Source: an uncultured Lachnospiraceae bacterium
GTDB taxonomy: Bacteria; Bacillota; Clostridia; Lachnospirales; Lachnospiraceae
Direction of reading: 5' to 3'
Assembly: GCA_944384155.1 (NCBI GenBank)
Contig: CALWSG010000039.1
Coordinates: 1-47,426 of the forward strand
DNA: 47,426 nt
Part shown: piece by piece, positions 44,447 through 47,426 of the stretch
Position numbering within the stretch: position 1 is the first letter of the stretch
Layout: each line of letters begins with the position of its first letter
The notes under the pieces: generated by a model
Database searches by the model: none
Told to the model about the DNA's origin: nothing
Seen by the model: only the letters and a program-made list of their open reading frames with translations
Made by a program: the position numbers and the translations under genes

Positions 44447-45310
44447 ATGAAAAAAAGAAAAATAATATATGGACTTTTTATTATTGTTATGTGTGTTGCT
44501 GTTGGTTATATTGCGGTATATTTTTGGGGAAAGGATGATAATAATCAACGGAAGAATAGTGAAAATGCATTAGATAGCAGGTATGAGATTGATACAGTAT
44601 CGAAAGTATATTATGGAACGCTTATTAGTTCTTATAGTAATGAGGGAAAGGTATGCGATGATGAGACGGAATATATAGAAATCTATAGTACTGAATTCGA
44701 AAAGAATGATAAGCTTATTATAAATGTGGAGGTGGGTGATGAGGTTAAAGCGGGGGACGTATTGTTTTCTTTAAATGGTATAAATGTTATATCAGAATAT
44801 GAAGGAATAATAACAGATATTAAAAGGAGTTCTTCTTTTATAGAAGTGTATATATTAAATTATGACAAACAATATATTGATATGCAGATTAGCTATGAGT
44901 TGTTCCAAATGATAAATTATGACTCATATGTCAGGGTAAGTATAGATAATAAAAATATAGAAGGGAAAATTTACAGGCTTGGTTACAAGGTAGAGAACGA
45001 TATGGTTAATGTAAAAATTAGCTTTGATGGTTACATTATGCCTGGAAGAACAGCTGATGTTACAATAAATCTTGGAGAAACAAAAAGTATGATGTTTGTT
45101 CCGAAGGACATGGTTATGTCGGTTGGAGAAATTAATTATTGCAATGTTATAGTTGATTTAGAGGAAAATATAACAGAGCAAAGAAGTGTAGAAATAGGAG
45201 AAACATATGAAGTGATTGAAGGTGATAATAAATTTTACTATATTGAAATTATAAGCGGTTTAAGTAGTGATGAACAGATAGCAATATTAAAGGAAACAAT
45301 TACAGAATAA
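44447..45310 (+). CDS. Membrane fusion (adaptor) protein, HlyD/MacA/YknX type
   Basis: A 287-residue protein with one N-terminal membrane helix (IIYGLFIIVMCVAVGYIAVY), a lipoyl-like segment (INVEVGDEVKAGDVLFSLNG) and beta-barrel domains (VRVSIDNKNIEGKIYRLGYK, FVPKDMVMSVGE). The coiled-coil hairpin of MacA is very short or missing. It would link the ATPase/permease pair to the outside of the membrane. AGAGGA precedes the ATG at 44447. It resembles YknX, part of the Bacillus YknWXYZ system that protects against the SDP toxin. Confidence 0.82.
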   Translation: MKKRKIIYGLFIIVMCVAVGYIAVYFWGKDDNNQRKNSENALDSRYEIDTVSKVYYGTLISSYSNEGKVCDDETEYIEIYSTEFEKNDKLIINVEVGDEVKAGDVLFSLNGINVISEYEGIITDIKRSSSFIEVYILNYDKQYIDMQISYELFQMINYDSYVRVSIDNKNIEGKIYRLGYKVENDMVNVKISFDGYIMPGRTADVTINLGETKSMMFVPKDMVMSVGEINYCNVIVDLEENITEQRSVEIGETYEVIEGDNKFYYIEIISGLSSDEQIAILKETITE

Positions 45311-45323
45311 TGGGGAAAATAGA

Positions 45324-45986
45324 ATGCATAAATTGGTGGAAATAAAAAATGTGAAAAAAAGCTATGGCAAAAAAATGGTTTTAGATGAAATTAATTTATC
45401 AATAGAGCAGGGAGAGTTTGTTCTTATAAGTGGAAAATCAGGATGCGGAAAAAGCACATTATTAAATATTATTGGTTTATTAGACAAATTTGACAAAGGA
45501 GAATATATTTTTAATGGTGTAAATGTTTTTAAAGGTTTTGGGGTAAGGGAAAGAATAAGGGCATATGATATTGGATTTGTTTTTCAATCTTATTGTCTTC
45601 TTGACAATCTATCTGTTAAAGATAATGTGTTAATGCCATTATTTTATAACAATACTAGGATAAATAAGGAATGTATGAACACTATGGAAAGGTACTTTGA
45701 GGTTTTTGGATTGAGTAAATTAAGGAATACAAAGGTAAAATATTTGTCAGGAGGAGAAAAGCAGCGAACAGCAATTGTTAGAGCCATTGTTAAAAATCCA
45801 GCATTAGTAGTGGCAGATGAGCCTACGGGAAATCTTGATCCAATTAATTCAAAGATTATATATAAAGAATTAGGAAAATTAACGGAACTGGGCAAATCAG
45901 TTCTTGTTGTAACTCATAATAAGGACGTATTTAAGAATGTTTGTAGTAAATATAAAATAGAGGATGGAAAAATTATAGATGATTAA
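45324..45986 (+). CDS. ABC transporter ATP-binding protein, MacB/LolD/YknY type
   Basis: A 220-residue ATPase with Walker A SGKSGCGKST, the Q-loop FVFQSYCLLDN, signature LSGGEKQR, Walker B ALVVADEPTGNLD and switch His in VVTHNK. All catalytic residues are present. It would power the permease encoded next, whose start overlaps its end by 8 bases. The family works in mechanotransmission-type export or extraction of peptides and lipoproteins. Confidence 0.93.
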   Translation: MHKLVEIKNVKKSYGKKMVLDEINLSIEQGEFVLISGKSGCGKSTLLNIIGLLDKFDKGEYIFNGVNVFKGFGVRERIRAYDIGFVFQSYCLLDNLSVKDNVLMPLFYNNTRINKECMNTMERYFEVFGLSKLRNTKVKYLSGGEKQRTAIVRAIVKNPALVVADEPTGNLDPINSKIIYKELGKLTELGKSVLVVTHNKDVFKNVCSKYKIEDGKIIDD

Positions 45987-47307
45987 AGTATTGTTATATT
46001 TTAAACAGATTATGTTGTTATTAACAGGTAATAAACTGAGATTTATTCTTACCTTTATAGGGACCTTTATAGGAATATTTATTTTTTCAGCAGGCAATAT
46101 TGTTATGGATAGCTATTATTATAGTAGAACAAAGGAAGTAAGGGTAATGTCTGATAGCAGTTTTTTTGTCATTACAAATGAAGATAGAGGTGATATTATG
46201 GAAAAGTTATATTTTTTGCATTCAGTAAATCCTGTAATTGAAAGAATATCTGCCACAGATTATGCTATATATGAGAAGAATTTGGAAGGAGATGGAAGAC
46301 TGATTGTTTATGCAAGAATGCACGGGGTGTCTGAGATGAGTGATAATGTGTTGATAAATAGCCAAGAGTATGGAATTAATATGGCAGAAATAAAGATAGT
46401 AAACGGAAGAGTATTGACCAAAAGTGAGATTGTGTCTAATGAACAGGTATGTGTTATTGATGAATATACGGAAAAAATATTATTTGGTGAAGGTAAGGGG
46501 ATAGGAAATTACATATATTTTAATATGTATAATGGCGGAGTTTCCGCATTAGAAGAAAAAAATAGTGATATAGTGTCATATGAGGTTGTCGGAATTATGG
46601 AAAATACATATTATACAAAAGATGAGTTTTATGGAGAGGAAAAATATAATGGTAACAAGAATCCTCAGAAATTTGCGTTTGTCAATATAATATGTCCATA
46701 TGATTATTATAAAAATATTAATGAACAATATAACAATTACGTAAATATAGGTTTTTTATGGAATTGCAGAAACAGGGATGAAAAAGAAAAACTAATAAAT
46801 GAGTCAAAGAATACTTTTATGCTTTTAGGTAACCAATATGAAATATCAGAGATTGTAGATAATGAATATAAATATGAAATACTAAGGGAGAAACTACAGC
46901 CGGTAAAAATAGGAATTAATGTGGGGACATTAGTATTGTTAACTATATCAGGAATATCCTGTATGAGTATAATATTTTTTACAATGAAGGAAAGGATAAA
47001 TGAAATAGGAATAAAAAAAGCCTTTGGTGCTTCATGTATGGATATTGTTTTTCAATTTTGGCTTGAAAATATTATAATTTTTTTATTGAGTGTAACAGCT
47101 GCGGTTATTTGCAGTATTTTTGTGGTATCATTAGGTACGGAATATATAAAATTAAACTTTTTAGATGATTATGAATTACATATAACGATAAAAAATATTC
47201 TTTTACCGGCTTCGCTGGGAATTTTACAGGGAATATTTTTCACTATAATACCGAGCATAAGATATTCTGTTATAAATGTTACAAAAGCATTACGTTTGGA
47301 AAGTTAA
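45979..47307 (+). CDS. ABC permease, MacB/FtsX family
   Basis: A 442-residue permease with the MacB layout: one helix near the N-terminus (about residues 12-33), a large extracytoplasmic domain to about 300, and three C-terminal helices. KERINEIGIKKAFGAS is the conserved cytoplasmic loop of the family. It pairs with the ATPase upstream and the adaptor protein, making a YknXYZ/MacAB-like assembly. The gene is complete and ends 119 bases before the window edge; the last bases contain a short TTGGCA/TGCCAG hairpin (about 47311-47330) and no frame I can support. Confidence 0.9.
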   Translation: MIKVLLYFKQIMLLLTGNKLRFILTFIGTFIGIFIFSAGNIVMDSYYYSRTKEVRVMSDSSFFVITNEDRGDIMEKLYFLHSVNPVIERISATDYAIYEKNLEGDGRLIVYARMHGVSEMSDNVLINSQEYGINMAEIKIVNGRVLTKSEIVSNEQVCVIDEYTEKILFGEGKGIGNYIYFNMYNGGVSALEEKNSDIVSYEVVGIMENTYYTKDEFYGEEKYNGNKNPQKFAFVNIICPYDYYKNINEQYNNYVNIGFLWNCRNRDEKEKLINESKNTFMLLGNQYEISEIVDNEYKYEILREKLQPVKIGINVGTLVLLTISGISCMSIIFFTMKERINEIGIKKAFGASCMDIVFQFWLENIIIFLLSVTAAVICSIFVVSLGTEYIKLNFLDDYELHITIKNILLPASLGILQGIFFTIIPSIRYSVINVTKALRLES

Positions 47308-47426
47308 ATAATAGTTGGCAGCAGGAAGTGCCAGTGTTTCACTTAGTGTCGTTATGACAATATTTTATTTTGAAATTGGAAAGAATTATTCCAGACATTT
47401 TAAAGATACAGATTTGTTCGAACAAA

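Overview
The window looks like the chromosome of a motile, spore-forming, anaerobic, low-GC Firmicute of the Lachnospiraceae. A pectin-using Lachnospira-like gut species is my best guess, but that is inference. Signs of this are dipicolinate synthase genes (spores), a CheV coupling protein (motility), a fused glucose-type PTS EIICBA, a 2-hydroxyacyl-CoA dehydratase activase-like giant protein, KduI/KduD and an arabinofuranosidase (pectin and arabinan), Gram-positive lipoproteins, and strong AGGAGG ribosome binding sites.

Layout. 1-1110: 5' part of an IS4-type transposase running off the left edge. 1140-4586 (minus): dpaA-dpaB-asnB, a probable sporulation operon with a sigma-K/E-like promoter. 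4701-8333: housekeeping run secG, rnr, smpB and the tmRNA gene ssrA. 8331-10635: PTS transporter with a structured leader. 10733-15451: membrane protein, OmpR-type regulator, a GH2 glycosidase wedged into the two-component pair, then the histidine kinase. 15467-19639: lipoprotein, CheV, a degenerate sirtuin-like protein, and a highly charged membrane protein with a 21-bp tandem repeat. 19650-22217: hisH, hisF, ung, yqeY. 22447-27320: 1422-aa activase-like protein and a LysM protein. 27359-28481: a perfect-consensus promoter in front of a strongly folded segment, then a rhomboid-like protein lacking the protease motifs. 28603-32346 (minus): cytoplasmic GH51 enzyme with LamG and Ig-like modules. 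32500-39714: polyamine cluster (speD, a PLP decarboxylase, speE, carboxyspermidine dehydrogenase, a cyclophilin lipoprotein, carboxyspermidine decarboxylase). 39742-41605: kduI-kduD behind an operator-like inverted repeat. 41703-end: an AT-rich accessory block with a LytTR regulator, a secreted protein, a lipoprotein and a MacAB/YknXYZ-like exporter.

How the genes fit together. The polyamine cluster encodes enzymes of two routes to spermidine: decarboxylated-SAM aminopropyl transfer (SpeD/SpeE) and aspartate-semialdehyde carboxyaminopropyl transfer (dehydrogenase/decarboxylase). KduI/KduD process unsaturated uronates from pectin, and GH51 trims arabinose from side chains. The last 5.7 kb reads as a self-contained secretion or immunity module: a LytTR regulator whose phospho-acceptor Asp is Glu, a promoter with tandem direct repeats set directly upstream of its -35 box, a secreted protein of unknown family, an intercistronic hairpin, and lipoprotein/adaptor/ATPase/permease genes. 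This is the best candidate for an undescribed system. Other notable features are the structured element at 27389-27525 and the GH2 insertion that duplicated the end of the response regulator gene. All assignments come from reading motifs by eye; no database search was run.
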